In this document: one piece after another, positions 11,880 to 22,073 of the stretch
Layout of the letters: each line of letters begins with the position of its first letter
Numbering within the stretch: the first letter of the stretch is position 1
Source of the DNA: Chitinophagaceae bacterium
GTDB lineage: Bacteria > Bacteroidota > Bacteroidia > Chitinophagales > Chitinophagaceae
Assembly (NCBI GenBank): GCA_017882215.1
Contig: JADGPX010000002.1
Coordinates: 1-37,638, forward strand
Length of the DNA stretch: 37,638 bases
Reading direction: 5' to 3'
Notes under the pieces: model-generated
What the model was told of the DNA's origin: nothing
Seen by the model: the letters and a program-made list of their open reading frames with translations, nothing else
Databases searched by the model: none
Translations under genes and position numbers: made by a program

Positions 11880-12548
11880 TTACCCTAATTTTTCTACCTG
11901 CATATAATTTAATTCCACAGGTGTTGCTCTTCCAAAGATTTTAACCTGAACTTTTAGTTTCTTTTTCTCATCATTTACTTCTTCTATCACACCATTAAAG
12001 TCGTTGAAAGGTCCATCAATAATTTTAATTGTTTCACCAATAATGAAAGGCTCACTCATCTTAATACCGCTTGCATCAGCCATTTCATCAACCTTACCAA
12101 GCATTTTATTTACTTCTGCCTTACGAAGAGAAATAATGTTGCCTTTTGAACCTTTACCATCAGTTAAAAAATGCATTACATTACTGATGTTGCTAAGGTG
12201 CTGAACCATTTCATCAGAAAGTTTTCCGTTCTCCACTTCTATCATTACATATCCTGGATAGAAATTTCTTTCTCTCATTACCTTTTTACCATTCTGTACT
12301 TTATACACTTTCTCTACAGGCAAAAATATTTGTTTTATAATCTTATCCCATCCGTTACGAATGATGTCTTTATCTAAATACTCTTTTACTTTACGTTCCT
12401 TTCCACTAACCACTCTCAGCACATACCATTTGCTTTCCTTTTCAGGGATAATTTCCTTTTCAGAAGTAGTTTCATTTGCTGATCCTTCATTTTCAGGTAT
12501 TGCTTCTTCAACCTGGTTTGTTTCTTCTATATTAGTTGTTTCTTCCAT
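11880..12548 (-). CDS. nusG: Transcription termination/antitermination protein NusG
   Basis: 222 aa; KWYVLRVVSGKERKVKEYL...FYPGYVMIEV, KOW motif GPFNDFNGVIEEV; acidic N-terminal extension of about 38 aa. Confidence 0.97.
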   Translation of the reverse strand: MEETTNIEETNQVEEAIPENEGSANETTSEKEIIPEKESKWYVLRVVSGKERKVKEYLDKDIIRNGWDKIIKQIFLPVEKVYKVQNGKKVMRERNFYPGYVMIEVENGKLSDEMVQHLSNISNVMHFLTDGKGSKGNIISLRKAEVNKMLGKVDEMADASGIKMSEPFIIGETIKIIDGPFNDFNGVIEEVNDEKKKLKVQVKIFGRATPVELNYMQVEKLG

Positions 12549-12549
12549 T

Positions 12550-12744
12550 TTATTTAAATAAAGAATAAATAAATTTTAGTATTCCGCTAATGCCAAAGTC
12601 CATAACCCCAACGATAGCTGTTATAAAAAGAGTTGCCACTAAAACGATCATGGTAGACTGTTGTAATTGTTCCCAATTTGGCCAGGTTACTTTTTCTCCC
12701 ATCTCTTTATAGGAGTCTCTTATGTATGCTGATATTTTATTCAT
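12550..12744 (-). CDS. secE: Preprotein translocase subunit SecE
   Basis: 64 aa, 'SYKEMGEKVTWPNWEQLQQSTMIVL', one TM helix, between tRNA-Trp and nusG. Confidence 0.95.
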   Translation of the reverse strand: MNKISAYIRDSYKEMGEKVTWPNWEQLQQSTMIVLVATLFITAIVGVMDFGISGILKFIYSLFK

Positions 12745-12764
12745 AATTAATTTTATTTACCGGG

Positions 12765-12835
12765 CACGGGCACAAGGATTCGAACCCTGATCAAAGGTTT
12801 TGGAGACCTCTATTCTACCATTGAACTATGCCCGT
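12765..12835 (-). tRNA. tRNA-Trp (CCA)
   Basis: Cloverleaf on minus strand: acceptor acgggca/tgcccgt, anticodon loop ctCCAaa, T-loop ggttcgaatcc. Confidence 0.95.
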
Positions 12836-12923
12836 ATTAAAAGTCAATAGTCATTGGTCAATTGTCACTGGAAGTCCTAATGACGGTTGACTAATGACTA
12901 ATGACGTATACGAAATTACAATT

Positions 12924-14111
12924 TTATTTCAGAATTTCTGTAACCTGTCCTGCACCTACTGTACGTCCACCTTCACGAATTGCGAACTTCAATCCTTTTT
13001 CCATCGCAATTGGCTGAATCAACTTAACAATAAGGTTTGTATTATCACCTGGCATAACCATTTCAGTTCCTGCTGGTAATTCAACTTCACCTGTAACGTC
13101 AGTTGTACGGAAATAAAACTGAGGGCGGTATTTTTGGAAGAATGGAGTATGACGTCCGCCTTCTTCTTTGCTTAATACGTAAACCTCACCTTTAAATTCA
13201 GTATGCGGAGTAATTGAACCCGGCTTGCAAAGTACCATACCACGACGGATCTGGTTCTTTTCAATACCACGCAACAATAAACCTGCGTTATCTCCTGCTT
13301 CACCTTCGTCCAAAAGTTTTTTAAACATCTCAACACCTGTAACAACAGATTGTAATGGCTTTTCCATCAAACCTACTATTTCAACAGCATCACCAACTTT
13401 AATCTTTCCTCTTTCAATACGACCAGTAGCAACAGTACCACGGCCTGTAATTGAAAATACGTCCTCAACACTCATTAGGAAAGGCTGATCAACCGGACGG
13501 GGAGGTAATGGAATATATGTATCAACAGCTTCCATTAATTCATCAATCTTAGCAACCCATTTTGCATCGCCGGCTAAAGCACCTGTTGCAGAACCCTGAA
13601 TGATAGGTGTATTATCACCATCAAATCCATAAGAAGTTAATAACTCACGAATTTCCATTTCTACTAATTCCAACAATTCAGGATCATCAACCAGATCTAC
13701 TTTATTCATAAACACAACGATACGAGGAACACCTACCTGGCGAGCCAAAAGAATGTGTTCTTTAGTTTGAGGCATAGGACCATCTGTAGCAGCAACCACT
13801 AAGATTGCGCCATCCATTTGAGCGGCGCCTGTGATCATATTCTTCACATAATCGGCGTGACCCGGACAGTCAACGTGTGCATAGTGGCGATTAACCGTTG
13901 AATATTCCACGTGAGCAGTATTAATAGTGATACCCCTTTCTTTTTCTTCAGGTGCACCATCAATCTCATCATAGTTTTTCTTTTCTGCCAAACCTTTTTT
14001 AGACAAAATATCGGTTATAGCGGCGGTTAATGTGGTTTTACCATGGTCAACGTGACCTATAGTACCAACGTTAACGTGGGGTTTATCCCTTTTAAAATTC
14101 TCTTTTGCCAT
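12924..14111 (-). CDS. tuf: Elongation factor Tu
   Basis: 395 aa; [41 protein letters not shown]. Confidence 0.99.
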   Translation of the reverse strand: MAKENFKRDKPHVNVGTIGHVDHGKTTLTAAITDILSKKGLAEKKNYDEIDGAPEEKERGITINTAHVEYSTVNRHYAHVDCPGHADYVKNMITGAAQMDGAILVVAATDGPMPQTKEHILLARQVGVPRIVVFMNKVDLVDDPELLELVEMEIRELLTSYGFDGDNTPIIQGSATGALAGDAKWVAKIDELMEAVDTYIPLPPRPVDQPFLMSVEDVFSITGRGTVATGRIERGKIKVGDAVEIVGLMEKPLQSVVTGVEMFKKLLDEGEAGDNAGLLLRGIEKNQIRRGMVLCKPGSITPHTEFKGEVYVLSKEEGGRHTPFFQKYRPQFYFRTTDVTGEVELPAGTEMVMPGDNTNLIVKLIQPIAMEKGLKFAIREGGRTVGAGQVTEILK

Positions 14112-14280
14112 TTTATTTGTTTTTTAATATGTGTTTTAAAAATTATGTTACCAGCTTAATATTCTTTCATCATCTTCATTGGTGTCGATTTCTTGTACAT
14201 CAGTTCTTTATTCATCAATTAAAGTCATTAGGTCAATCAAGAAATCAATGACAAATGACTTATTGACTTTTAGCGAGAAG

Positions 14281-14352
<72 letters not shown>

Positions 14353-14436
14353 TAGTTATAGTCAGTGGTCATTAGTCAATAGTCAATAAAAAAATTATCT
14401 AATGACCCAATGTCTTAATGACTAATGACTATTTGG

Positions 14437-14509
14437 AGCGGAAGACCGGGCTCGAACCGGCCACCTGAAGCTTGGAAGGCTACCGCTCTACCAAATGAGC
14501 TACTTCCGC
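14437..14509 (-). tRNA. tRNA-Gly (TCC)
   Basis: gcggaag/cttccgc acceptor; anticodon loop ctTCCaa. Confidence 0.93.
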
Positions 14510-14608
14510 TTATTATGATGTGCAGATTTGCTGATGTGCAAATATGCAGATGTAAAAGAACTTTCCAATTTGCACATCTTTATATCTACAAATTTACAAA
14601 TTGTTTTG

Positions 14609-14691
<83 letters not shown>

Positions 14692-14699
14692 TATTTTTG

Positions 14700-14773
14700 A
14701 GCCAGTGGAGGGATTCGAACCCCCGACCAGCTGATTACAAATCAGCTGCTCTGGCCAACTGAGCTACACTGGC
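14700..14773 (-). tRNA. tRNA-Thr (TGT)
   Basis: gccagtg/cactggc acceptor; anticodon loop ttTGTaa. Confidence 0.95.
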
Positions 14774-14846
14774 ATTTAATGTTAAACTCACTCCTGCAAA
14801 GAACTTCCCGCCAAAACATACTTTTAGAGGCTGTTTTTTGGGAAGG

Positions 14847-14854
14847 CAAAGGTA
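14847..14854 (-). promoter_or_regulatory. Candidate -7 box (TACCTTTG) for tRNA-tuf operon
   Basis: Minus strand TAnnTTTG upstream of tRNA-Thr(TGT). Confidence 0.5.
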
Positions 14855-14946
14855 ATGGAAAATGTTTAATGCAAAAATTTTGAAACAGAAATTTTAAAGC
14901 GTTTTGCTAAGAATAAAATCATTTTAAAGAAGATAAGTTTTTCATC

Positions 14947-14976
14947 AAAAAAAATCCTCCGGTTTTTCGGGGGATT
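14947..14976 (-). terminator. Intrinsic terminator downstream of hpf
   Basis: Stem aatcctccg/cgggggatt (one G-T) followed on minus strand by T8. Confidence 0.7.
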
Positions 14977-14984
14977 AATTATAA

Positions 14985-15284
14985 TTAAGCTGCTAACTTT
15001 TCTTTCTTCCGTTTTATTTGGGTGATAACAGAATCGAGTGCTGTATCAAAACTTTCTTCAAAAGATTTAGAAGAATGCTTTACAAAAAAATCATGACGGG
15101 GAACATGTACTTTAATTTCGGCGATCTTGTCCTTAATGTTGTGAACCACATTGTCTAGTTTTAAAAATACATCAACTTTTGTAATTCTTTCATGAAACTG
15201 GGCAAGCTTCGGAAGCTTTTTCTCTACGTATGATACCAGTTTTGTGTCTGCGTCAAAATGCAAGGTTTGAATGTTTACGTTCAT
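14985..15284 (-). CDS. hpf: Ribosome hibernation promoting factor / RaiA-like
   Basis: MNVNIQTLHFDADTKLVSYVEKKLPKLAQFHERITKVDVFLKL; start placed at MNV rather than the longer ORF. Confidence 0.9.
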   Translation of the reverse strand: MNVNIQTLHFDADTKLVSYVEKKLPKLAQFHERITKVDVFLKLDNVVHNIKDKIAEIKVHVPRHDFFVKHSSKSFEESFDTALDSVITQIKRKKEKLAA

Positions 15285-15438
15285 AGTAATCTTAAATTTT
15301 ATCAGTGAACAATAATAATTAGAAGGTAAAATTATAAAGGTCATAAGCAAAAGCTAAATATCAAAGTAAGCAATTGAATAATGAAGTTAAGATTATGAAC
15401 GATTTTTTCAAAATATTGTTTTACACGAAATACTATTT

Positions 15439-16338
15439 TTAAGATTTAGGATGTGCCTTTTTATGAATTTCCTTTAGTTTTTCAATACTGTTATGCGTAT
15501 AGATTTGTGTAGCAGCCAGGCTGCTATGACCAAGCAGTTCCTTTACAGCATTAATGTCGGCGCCGTTATTAGTTAAATGCGTAGCGAAGGTATGGCGTAA
15601 AATATGCGGACTTTTTCTTTCGTTGGTAGTTACATAGCTGAGATACTGTTTTACTTTATTATATACATACTTTGGCTGTAGCTTTTTTCCTTTTTCGTTT
15701 ATCAACAAATATTCGGTATCAAAAATATCAATATTATTTCTCTTAGAATTCATATATTCTAAAATCGGGTAAAGCAGTAGATTGTTTATTGGGATTATCC
15801 TTTCTTTATTTCTTTTTCCCAAAACTTTTAAATTACTATAACCTTTATCAATTTGCGCTTCTTTTAAATTAATTAGTTCACTTAACCGCATACCTGTTTG
15901 ATAAAATATTTGTAACAGTAACCGATTGGTTTTCCCTTCCCATGTATCCGGAAATTCAATATGCTGAAATAAAGTATTAATATCTTTTTCTTCAATAAAA
16001 GATGGCAGCCGTTTGCTTACTTTAAGCGAAACAATAGTAGTCATCGGGCTTACAGAGATCGTTTCTTTTCTTAACTGGTATTTAAAAAAAGATTTTAGCG
16101 TAGATATTTTTCTGTTGATACTTTTAGAAGCAATTTTATTCTGTTTTAAATTCGCTAACCATGTTCTTATTAATGTAGCAGAGATTTCAGTTAAGGAAAG
16201 GCTACCATATTTATCCTCAATAAAATTAAAAAAATCTTTCAGATCATTTTGATAAGAAATAATAGTATGCTGTGAATAACGTTTTTGAAATTTGAGGTAA
16301 TCTAAAAAACTTTGTATGGAAGCTTGGTTTGCAGACAT
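15439..16338 (-). CDS. Tyrosine recombinase XerC/XerD-type
   Basis: 299 aa; C-terminal 'SPHILRHTFATHLTNNGADINAVKELLGHSSLAATQIYTH'. Confidence 0.93.
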   Translation of the reverse strand: MSANQASIQSFLDYLKFQKRYSQHTIISYQNDLKDFFNFIEDKYGSLSLTEISATLIRTWLANLKQNKIASKSINRKISTLKSFFKYQLRKETISVSPMTTIVSLKVSKRLPSFIEEKDINTLFQHIEFPDTWEGKTNRLLLQIFYQTGMRLSELINLKEAQIDKGYSNLKVLGKRNKERIIPINNLLLYPILEYMNSKRNNIDIFDTEYLLINEKGKKLQPKYVYNKVKQYLSYVTTNERKSPHILRHTFATHLTNNGADINAVKELLGHSSLAATQIYTHNSIEKLKEIHKKAHPKS

Positions 16339-16383
16339 AAAAAAACCGGTGGCTCAAAGTTAATAAACTTAAAAGCTACCGGC
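16339..16383 (-). terminator. Intrinsic terminator downstream of rpsU
   Basis: Inverted repeat ccggtggct...agctaccgg with T tract on the minus strand. Confidence 0.6.
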
Positions 16384-16409
16384 AGTATATGCTGGTTAAA
16401 ATTTCGAAA

Positions 16410-16607
16410 TTAAATTTCTATCTTACCGCTTTCTATCTGCTGTTTATAAACAGCTTTTAAAACCTGTCCCCTACGCCTGATAGATGGCTTAATAAATGCC
16501 TGGCGCTCACGAAGCTGTAATAAAATCTTGCTCTTCTCAAATTTCTTTTTGTACTTTTTCAGCGCTTTGTCTATGTTTTCGCAGTCTTTAGAATCAATAA
16601 TGAGCAT
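16410..16607 (-). CDS. rpsU: 30S ribosomal protein S21
   Basis: 65 aa; 'IDKALKKYKKKFEKSKILLQLRERQAFIKPSIRRR'. Confidence 0.96.
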   Translation of the reverse strand: MLIIDSKDCENIDKALKKYKKKFEKSKILLQLRERQAFIKPSIRRRGQVLKAVYKQQIESGKIEI

Positions 16608-16641
16608 AAATTATTTTCTTTTATTATTATTTTTTGGAGGA

Positions 16642-16649
16642 CAAAGGTA
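16642..16649 (-). promoter_or_regulatory. Candidate -7 box (TACCTTTG) upstream of rpsU
   Basis: Minus strand TAnnTTTG. Confidence 0.5.
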
Positions 16650-16712
16650 AATGGAAATTTTTAAATATGGAAATTCTAAAAATGAAATACGAAATTCGCA
16701 TAAATAATTAAC

Positions 16713-17294
16713 ATGTTTACTGGAATTATTGAATGTCTGGGAAAAATAACTGATATAAAAATAAATGGTTCCAATAAAACATTTTGGATAGAAAGTACAA
16801 TATCTGAGCAATTAAAAATTGATGAAAGTATAAGCCATGATGGAGTTTGCCTGACAATAGAAGAAGTAAAAGATAACTCCCATAAAGTAACAGCTATTAA
16901 GGAAACATTGGATAAAACTAATTTAGATGAATTGAACATTGGAGACCTTGTAAACCTTGAAAGATCTCTCCGGATGAATGGACGGATAGACGGACATATT
17001 GTACAAGGACATGTAGATACAACCGGAATTTGCAGTGATAAAAAAATATTGAAAGGAAGTACAGAATTTACTTTCAGTTATAAAAAGAAATTTACTTCAT
17101 TAGTTATTGAAAAAGGATCAATATGTGTAAATGGAGTAAGCCTTACAGCTTTTAATGTTCGCAAAAAAAAGTTTACTGTTGCAATTATACCTTACACTTT
17201 AAAACATACTAACTTATCTTTTATTAAAGAAAGTTCAAAAGTTAATATAGAATTTGATATTTTAGGAAAATATGTACAAAGAGCATTACTCTAA
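16713..17294 (+). CDS. ribE: Riboflavin synthase (alpha chain)
   Basis: 193 aa; MFTGIIECLGKI..., GHIVQGHVDTTG, duplicated lumazine-binding repeats. Confidence 0.95.
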   Translation: MFTGIIECLGKITDIKINGSNKTFWIESTISEQLKIDESISHDGVCLTIEEVKDNSHKVTAIKETLDKTNLDELNIGDLVNLERSLRMNGRIDGHIVQGHVDTTGICSDKKILKGSTEFTFSYKKKFTSLVIEKGSICVNGVSLTAFNVRKKKFTVAIIPYTLKHTNLSFIKESSKVNIEFDILGKYVQRALL

Positions 17295-17323
17295 ATAATT
17301 ATTTTACATTCCAAATCTACTAT

Positions 17324-17590
17324 ATGGCTTTGCTTTTTGGAAAAACAAAATATTCATTTGGTAAAATGACAAAGCTTGCATTAAAAGGAATTACTTCATT
17401 TAGCTTTAAACCTTTACGTATAGCAATTTTGATAGGATCAATAATTTCTTTAGAGAATAAAATTAAGCTGACATTTGAACCGCAAAAAGTAAAAATTGCA
17501 ATGGCGATAAGCCTGATTATTTTTTGCAGTATTGTTTTGTTACTTCTGTATAATCCAAAATTTATCAGGAGATCGCTTTCCCCTTCATAG
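17324..17590 (+). pseudogene. Possible remnant of a GT2 (DPM1/GtrB-like) glycosyltransferase C-terminal region
   Basis: 'GKTKYSFGKMTKLALKGITSFSFKPLRIAILIG' resembles the membrane-proximal part of GT2 polyprenyl-phosphate glycosyltransferases; no catalytic domain in the window. Confidence 0.5.
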
Positions 17591-19451
17591 CCTTTGAAAC
17601 AGCCTGATCCATTATTCTTTCTGCATAAGGACGTGAAATATTATTGAGCTCTTCAATTTTGGAATGAATAAGATCTTTGTCTTCCATTGTTAGTGCTAAT
17701 TGCAAAGCCTGCATAGCTTCGGCGGTAGCCAACAATTCCTCCGGCGTAAGTTCTTTAGAATTTTTTTGAATAAATTTTTCAGTTGTTTCTAAAAGTTGTT
17801 CTCCTTCGGTTCTTGCTTCAAGCAATGCTCTTGTAGCAATATCATCTTTTGCATGCGTGATAGATTCCAACAACATCTTTTCAACTTGCTGGTCTGTTAA
17901 TCCGTATTGCGGCTGCACATCAATGCTTTGCTCTACCCCGCTTCTTAATTCTTTAGCTTTTACAATTAAAATACCGTCAGCATTTATTAAAAAAGAAATT
18001 TCAACTTTTGGCAAACCTGCAGGCATCGCAGGTATATTGGTTAAATTAAATTCAGCCAGCTTCCTGTTGTCTTTTACAAGATCTCTTTCTCCCTGGCAAA
18101 CAGAAATTTTTATTCCGCTTTGTCCGTTAACCTGTGTTGTATATTGCCGTGATACCTTTGTTGGTATTTTAGAATTTCTTGGGATCAAAACATCCATCAA
18201 ACCGCCCCGTGTTTCAATACCTAATGAAAGCGGGGTAATATCAAGCAGCAAAAATTCTTTATTATTTCCAGCTAAAATATCCGCCTGCAAAGCAGCACCC
18301 AAAGCAACAACCTCATCAGGGTTCATTGAATCATTTACTTCCTTACCAAAAAAATCAGAAATGGTTTTCTTTACAATCGGAACTCTTGTTGAACCACCCA
18401 CCATCACTATCACTTCAATATCGGCTGCTGTTAGTTTCGCATCTTGCAAAGCATTTTTGCAGGCTGTAATTGTTTTATCAATGTACGGACGAATCAGTTC
18501 TTCAAATTCTGTTTTAGATATTTTTAATTCTTTCCCATTTAATTTATCCTCAAAATTTTCATTAAAAGAAAGATGCTTTTTTGCTTCTTCAGCTCTTAAC
18601 CTGACGGCTTGCGCAAACTCTTTATTGTTCTTTAATTCATCTTCGTTTATTGATAATTGCTGCAACCAGAATTTCACGATCGCATTATCAAAATCATCAC
18701 CACCAAGATAGGTATCACCATTTGTTGAAAGCACTTCAAAAATTCCGTTAGATATTCTTAAAATAGAAATATCAAAAGTGCCACCACCAAGATCATACAC
18801 AGCAATTGTTTTGTGATCATCTTTATGCAAGCCAATACCATAAGCAAGACTGGCGGCTGTTGGCTCGTTTATAATTCTTAAAACATCAAGCCCGGCAAGC
18901 TTTCCGGCATCTCTTGTAGCCTGCCTTTGTGCATCATTAAAATACGCAGGAACAGTAACAACCGCTTTGTTTACCGGGGTTTTCAGAATGTGCTCAGCTC
19001 TTTGTTTTAATTCTTTCAAAATAAAAGAAGAAAGCTCAACAGGTGAATAAAATTTTTCACCCACCTGAACTTTTACCAGGCTCTCGGTATCATCATCAAT
19101 AATTTTATAAGTAAAAAATGAGCTGTTAATCTTAATGTCATTATAAGATTTTCCCATCAATCTTTTTGCAGAAAAAATGGTGTTCTGTGGTTCGGTAATT
19201 AAATATTGTTTTGCTTCTTCACCCACGGTTACATTTCCCTGCCCGACTGTGTCGTTCAGGCGGGCGTTCTTATCAAAATGAACAATGGATGGAACTAATG
19301 AGCTTGTATTATGTTCTTTAAGTGCAACCGGGTTTTTCGTTTCCGGATGTATGATCGCTATAAGACTATTGGTTGTGCCCAGATCAATACCAACAATTAT
19401 TTCTTCTTTTTGTAAACTTCCTGTTGCTATGTTGATGCCTATTTTTGCCAC
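17565..19451 (-). CDS. hscA: Hsp70-family chaperone, HscA-like (Fe-S cluster assembly type)
   Basis: 628 aa; [71 protein letters not shown]. Confidence 0.85.
   Translation of the reverse strand: MAKIGINIATGSLQKEEIIVGIDLGTTNSLIAIIHPETKNPVALKEHNTSSLVPSIVHFDKNARLNDTVGQGNVTVGEEAKQYLITEPQNTIFSAKRLMGKSYNDIKINSSFFTYKIIDDDTESLVKVQVGEKFYSPVELSSFILKELKQRAEHILKTPVNKAVVTVPAYFNDAQRQATRDAGKLAGLDVLRIINEPTAASLAYGIGLHKDDHKTIAVYDLGGGTFDISILRISNGIFEVLSTNGDTYLGGDDFDNAIVKFWLQQLSINEDELKNNKEFAQAVRLRAEEAKKHLSFNENFEDKLNGKELKISKTEFEELIRPYIDKTITACKNALQDAKLTAADIEVIVMVGGSTRVPIVKKTISDFFGKEVNDSMNPDEVVALGAALQADILAGNNKEFLLLDITPLSLGIETRGGLMDVLIPRNSKIPTKVSRQYTTQVNGQSGIKISVCQGERDLVKDNRKLAEFNLTNIPAMPAGLPKVEISFLINADGILIVKAKELRSGVEQSIDVQPQYGLTDQQVEKMLLESITHAKDDIATRALLEARTEGEQLLETTEKFIQKNSKELTPEELLATAEAMQALQLALTMEDKDLIHSKIEELNNISRPYAERIMDQAVSKAMKGKAIS
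19237..19265. repeat. GCCCGCCTGAA..GTCGGGCAGG element inside hscA
   Basis: 29 nt; 25/29 identical to 23093-23121; encodes [10 protein letters not shown] within the N-terminal Hsp70 domain. Confidence 0.75.
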
Positions 19452-19465
19452 TGCTTTTTTTCACA

Positions 19466-19473
19466 CAAAAGTA
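19466..19473 (-). promoter_or_regulatory. Candidate -7 box (TACTTTTG) upstream of hscA
   Basis: Minus strand TAnnTTTG. Confidence 0.5.
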
Positions 19474-19621
19474 AACAAATAGAAAGCCCCGAATAACGGG
19501 ACCCTTTTATTTTGTTTGGTATCGCTACACTTTCATAATCATATTTACCGATGTTGGAGAAATAACTGGCATGGCAGGGGTTTTATACATTAATTTTGGC
19601 GCATCTACAATATAATTTTTG

Positions 19622-20902
19622 ATGAAGAATTTAATAGAAGAATTAAAATGGCGTGGTCTTGTTCAGGATATTATGCCCGGCACCGAAGAGCAATTAAATA
19701 AAGAAATGACAACCGGGTATGTAGGTTTTGATCCTACTGCTGACAGTCTGCATATTGGTAATCTTGTGCCGATAATGTTACTGGCGCATTTACAAAGATG
19801 CGGACATAAACCAATAGCGCTTATTGGTGGCGCCACCGGAATGGTTGGCGATCCGTCCGGAAAAAGTGAAGAAAGAAATTTGTTGAGCGAAGACATTCTG
19901 CAGCATAATCTTTCTTGTGTAAAAAAACAGTTGGAAAAGTTCCTGGATTTTAATGCTGCAAAAGCCAACGGAGCAGAAATAGTAAATAACTACGATTGGT
20001 TTAAAGAATTTACATTTCTTGATTTTATAAGAGATGTAGGAAAACATATTTCAATAAACTATATGCTGGCGAAAGACAGTGTAAAAAAGAGACATGAGAG
20101 TGAAGCAGGGATGAGCTTTACTGAATTTACTTACCAGCTTGTGCAGGGTTATGATTTTTACTGGCTGTATAAAAACAAAAATTGCAAGCTGCAAATGGGC
20201 GGCAGCGACCAATGGGGAAATATTGTTACCGGCACTGAACTGATAAGACGAAAAAGCGGTGGTGAGGCATTTGCATTTACCTGCCCGCTCCTTACTAAAG
20301 CTGATGGCGGAAAATTTGGTAAAACTGAAAAAGGAAATGTATGGTTAGATGCAAAGAAAACATCACCCTACCAGTTCTATCAATTTTGGTTGAACGCTGC
20401 TGATGAAGATGCAGAAAGATATTTAAAAACATTTACCTTTTTAACTAAGGATGAAATAGAAAAATTAAAAGAACAGCATCATGGAAATGAGCATCTGCGG
20501 CTGTTACAGCAAAAGCTGGCAGAAGAAGTTACCACCTTTGTTCACTCAAAAAAAGAATATGATTTTGCTGTGCAGGCTTCACAAATTTTATTCAGTAATG
20601 AAACAGCAGAAATTTTAAAACAACTTAATGAAGAAGAATTATTGCAGGTGATGGAAGGTGTGCCAAAGGTTGAGTTTGCCAAACAAAATTTAGGTATTGA
20701 CATTATTTCATTTCTTGCTGATACAAAGATTTTTGCCAGCAAAGGTGAAGCAAAAAAAATGGTACAGGGCGGCGGTGTAAGCATTAATAAATTAAGAGTT
20801 GAGAGTTTAGAATTTAGAATTGATGCTTCACAATTACTAAATGAAAAATATTTGCTGGTACAAAAAGGAAAAAAGAATTATTGGTTGGTGAAGGTGGTGT
20901 GA
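19622..20902 (+). CDS. tyrS: Tyrosyl-tRNA synthetase
   Basis: [22 protein letters not shown] (HIGH), [13 protein letters not shown] (KMSKS-like), S4 domain C-terminus. Confidence 0.97.
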   Translation: MKNLIEELKWRGLVQDIMPGTEEQLNKEMTTGYVGFDPTADSLHIGNLVPIMLLAHLQRCGHKPIALIGGATGMVGDPSGKSEERNLLSEDILQHNLSCVKKQLEKFLDFNAAKANGAEIVNNYDWFKEFTFLDFIRDVGKHISINYMLAKDSVKKRHESEAGMSFTEFTYQLVQGYDFYWLYKNKNCKLQMGGSDQWGNIVTGTELIRRKSGGEAFAFTCPLLTKADGGKFGKTEKGNVWLDAKKTSPYQFYQFWLNAADEDAERYLKTFTFLTKDEIEKLKEQHHGNEHLRLLQQKLAEEVTTFVHSKKEYDFAVQASQILFSNETAEILKQLNEEELLQVMEGVPKVEFAKQNLGIDIISFLADTKIFASKGEAKKMVQGGGVSINKLRVESLEFRIDASQLLNEKYLLVQKGKKNYWLVKVV

Positions 20903-20933
20903 TGCCTTGCTTGATTTTGTATTAACTGCAGTT

Positions 20934-20960
20934 GTTGGCGGGACGCCAACAGAAGCATTA
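20934..20960. repeat. 27-nt repeat copy 1 (GTTGGCGGGACGCCAACAGAAGCATTA)
   Basis: 25/27 match to 22074-22100; contains hairpin gttggcg-gga-cgccaac. Confidence 0.85.
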
Positions 20961-21003
20961 ATCTTTTCTAAGCTGTAAAAATTCTAAATGAGATGAAAAC
21001 AAC

Positions 21004-21090
21004 TTCTTCCCCTGCCGTGTCTCCAATGGCAAGCCTTGTGTATAGCGGAACACGGCTGCAACGTATGGCGCCGTGTCCTGAAAAGAAAAC
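21004..21090. repeat. ~85-nt CCGTGTC repeat copy 1
   Basis: High identity to 22852-22940. Confidence 0.85.
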
Positions 21091-21143
21091 ACTGCTAAGG
21101 AAGGAACAAATTATGTTTCAATTTTTAAAAACTACATAATTAT

Positions 21144-22031
21144 ATGTTTGAAAAAGCTATAGAAAAAACGTTAGAATTTACAAGACCCCTTCATAGTATT
21201 TCAAGAACGTATGGTGGACTGGTAATGCCTGGTACATCAACATTATTTTTTGTGAACGATAATGGAGTTGCTGTTACATGTAAGCATGTTCTTGACCTGA
21301 TACCAGGTGCCGATAATTTAAATCAGACTTACTCAAAATTTAAAGAAGAAAAAGACAAGATTACTAAAGATGCTAAATTTAAAAGAAATCTTAAAGGTCT
21401 TGAGTTAAAATTTAAATATACCAATGAAACAACAGTTCAATTAAAAAATAACTTCATGAATTGTTTTGACAAAATAGAGCAAATAGTTTGTCACGCACAC
21501 CCAACATTAGATTTAGCAATCTTAGAGTTTAAGGGTTTCACAAAAATATTGTATACCTCTCATGCCTCTTTTATCAAAGACAGTAAGAATATAAAACAAG
21601 GAAAATATTTATGCAGAATTGGCTTCCCTTTTCCAGAGTTCAATAATTTTAAACATGATCCTTTAAAAGATGATATTGAATGGACAAATGTAGGAAACGC
21701 AGGTTCTCCATCATTTCCTATAGATGGAATTATTACAAGATTTGTTGGAGATACAACCGGCAAAGTTACAGGAATAGAAATGAGTACACCAGGCCTCAAA
21801 GGACAAAGTGGAGGACCGCTCTTTGACGTTAATGGAACAGTATATGGGATGCAATTTGCTACCAATCATTTGCATTTAGGATTTGATATCAAAGACAAAG
21901 AAATAATAAACGATGGCAAAAAAAGCAAAGTTTCAAATTATCCATTTTTGCATGTGGGCAGATGTATTCATGTTGACCAGATAAAAGAATTTCTTACTGA
22001 ACATAAAATTGCTTTTACTGAAGCAGATTAA
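21144..22031 (+). CDS. Trypsin-like (S1-type) serine protease, cytosolic
   Basis: 295 aa; catalytic triad candidates in CKHVLDL (His), PTLDLAILEF (Asp), LKGQSGGPLFD (Ser); no signal peptide evident. Confidence 0.8.
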   Translation: MFEKAIEKTLEFTRPLHSISRTYGGLVMPGTSTLFFVNDNGVAVTCKHVLDLIPGADNLNQTYSKFKEEKDKITKDAKFKRNLKGLELKFKYTNETTVQLKNNFMNCFDKIEQIVCHAHPTLDLAILEFKGFTKILYTSHASFIKDSKNIKQGKYLCRIGFPFPEFNNFKHDPLKDDIEWTNVGNAGSPSFPIDGIITRFVGDTTGKVTGIEMSTPGLKGQSGGPLFDVNGTVYGMQFATNHLHLGFDIKDKEIINDGKKSKVSNYPFLHVGRCIHVDQIKEFLTEHKIAFTEAD

Positions 22032-22073
22032 AACTGTACATAACAGCATGTTTAACGTTGCTTGTAAACAAAC

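Noticed and set aside
15439-16338. Mobile-element integrase adjoining the tRNA cluster
   Set aside because: Sequence looks like housekeeping XerC/XerD; no attachment-site duplication or cargo detected between it and the tRNAs.
17857-18711. 284-aa plus-strand ORF antisense to hscA
   Set aside because: Composition is typical of the complement of a coding strand; hscA is clearly real.
21144-22031. Complete defence system around the trypsin-like protease
   Set aside because: No nucleotide-sensing, nuclease or membrane effector partner adjacent; only the protease and repeats are present, so only a cargo hypothesis is kept.
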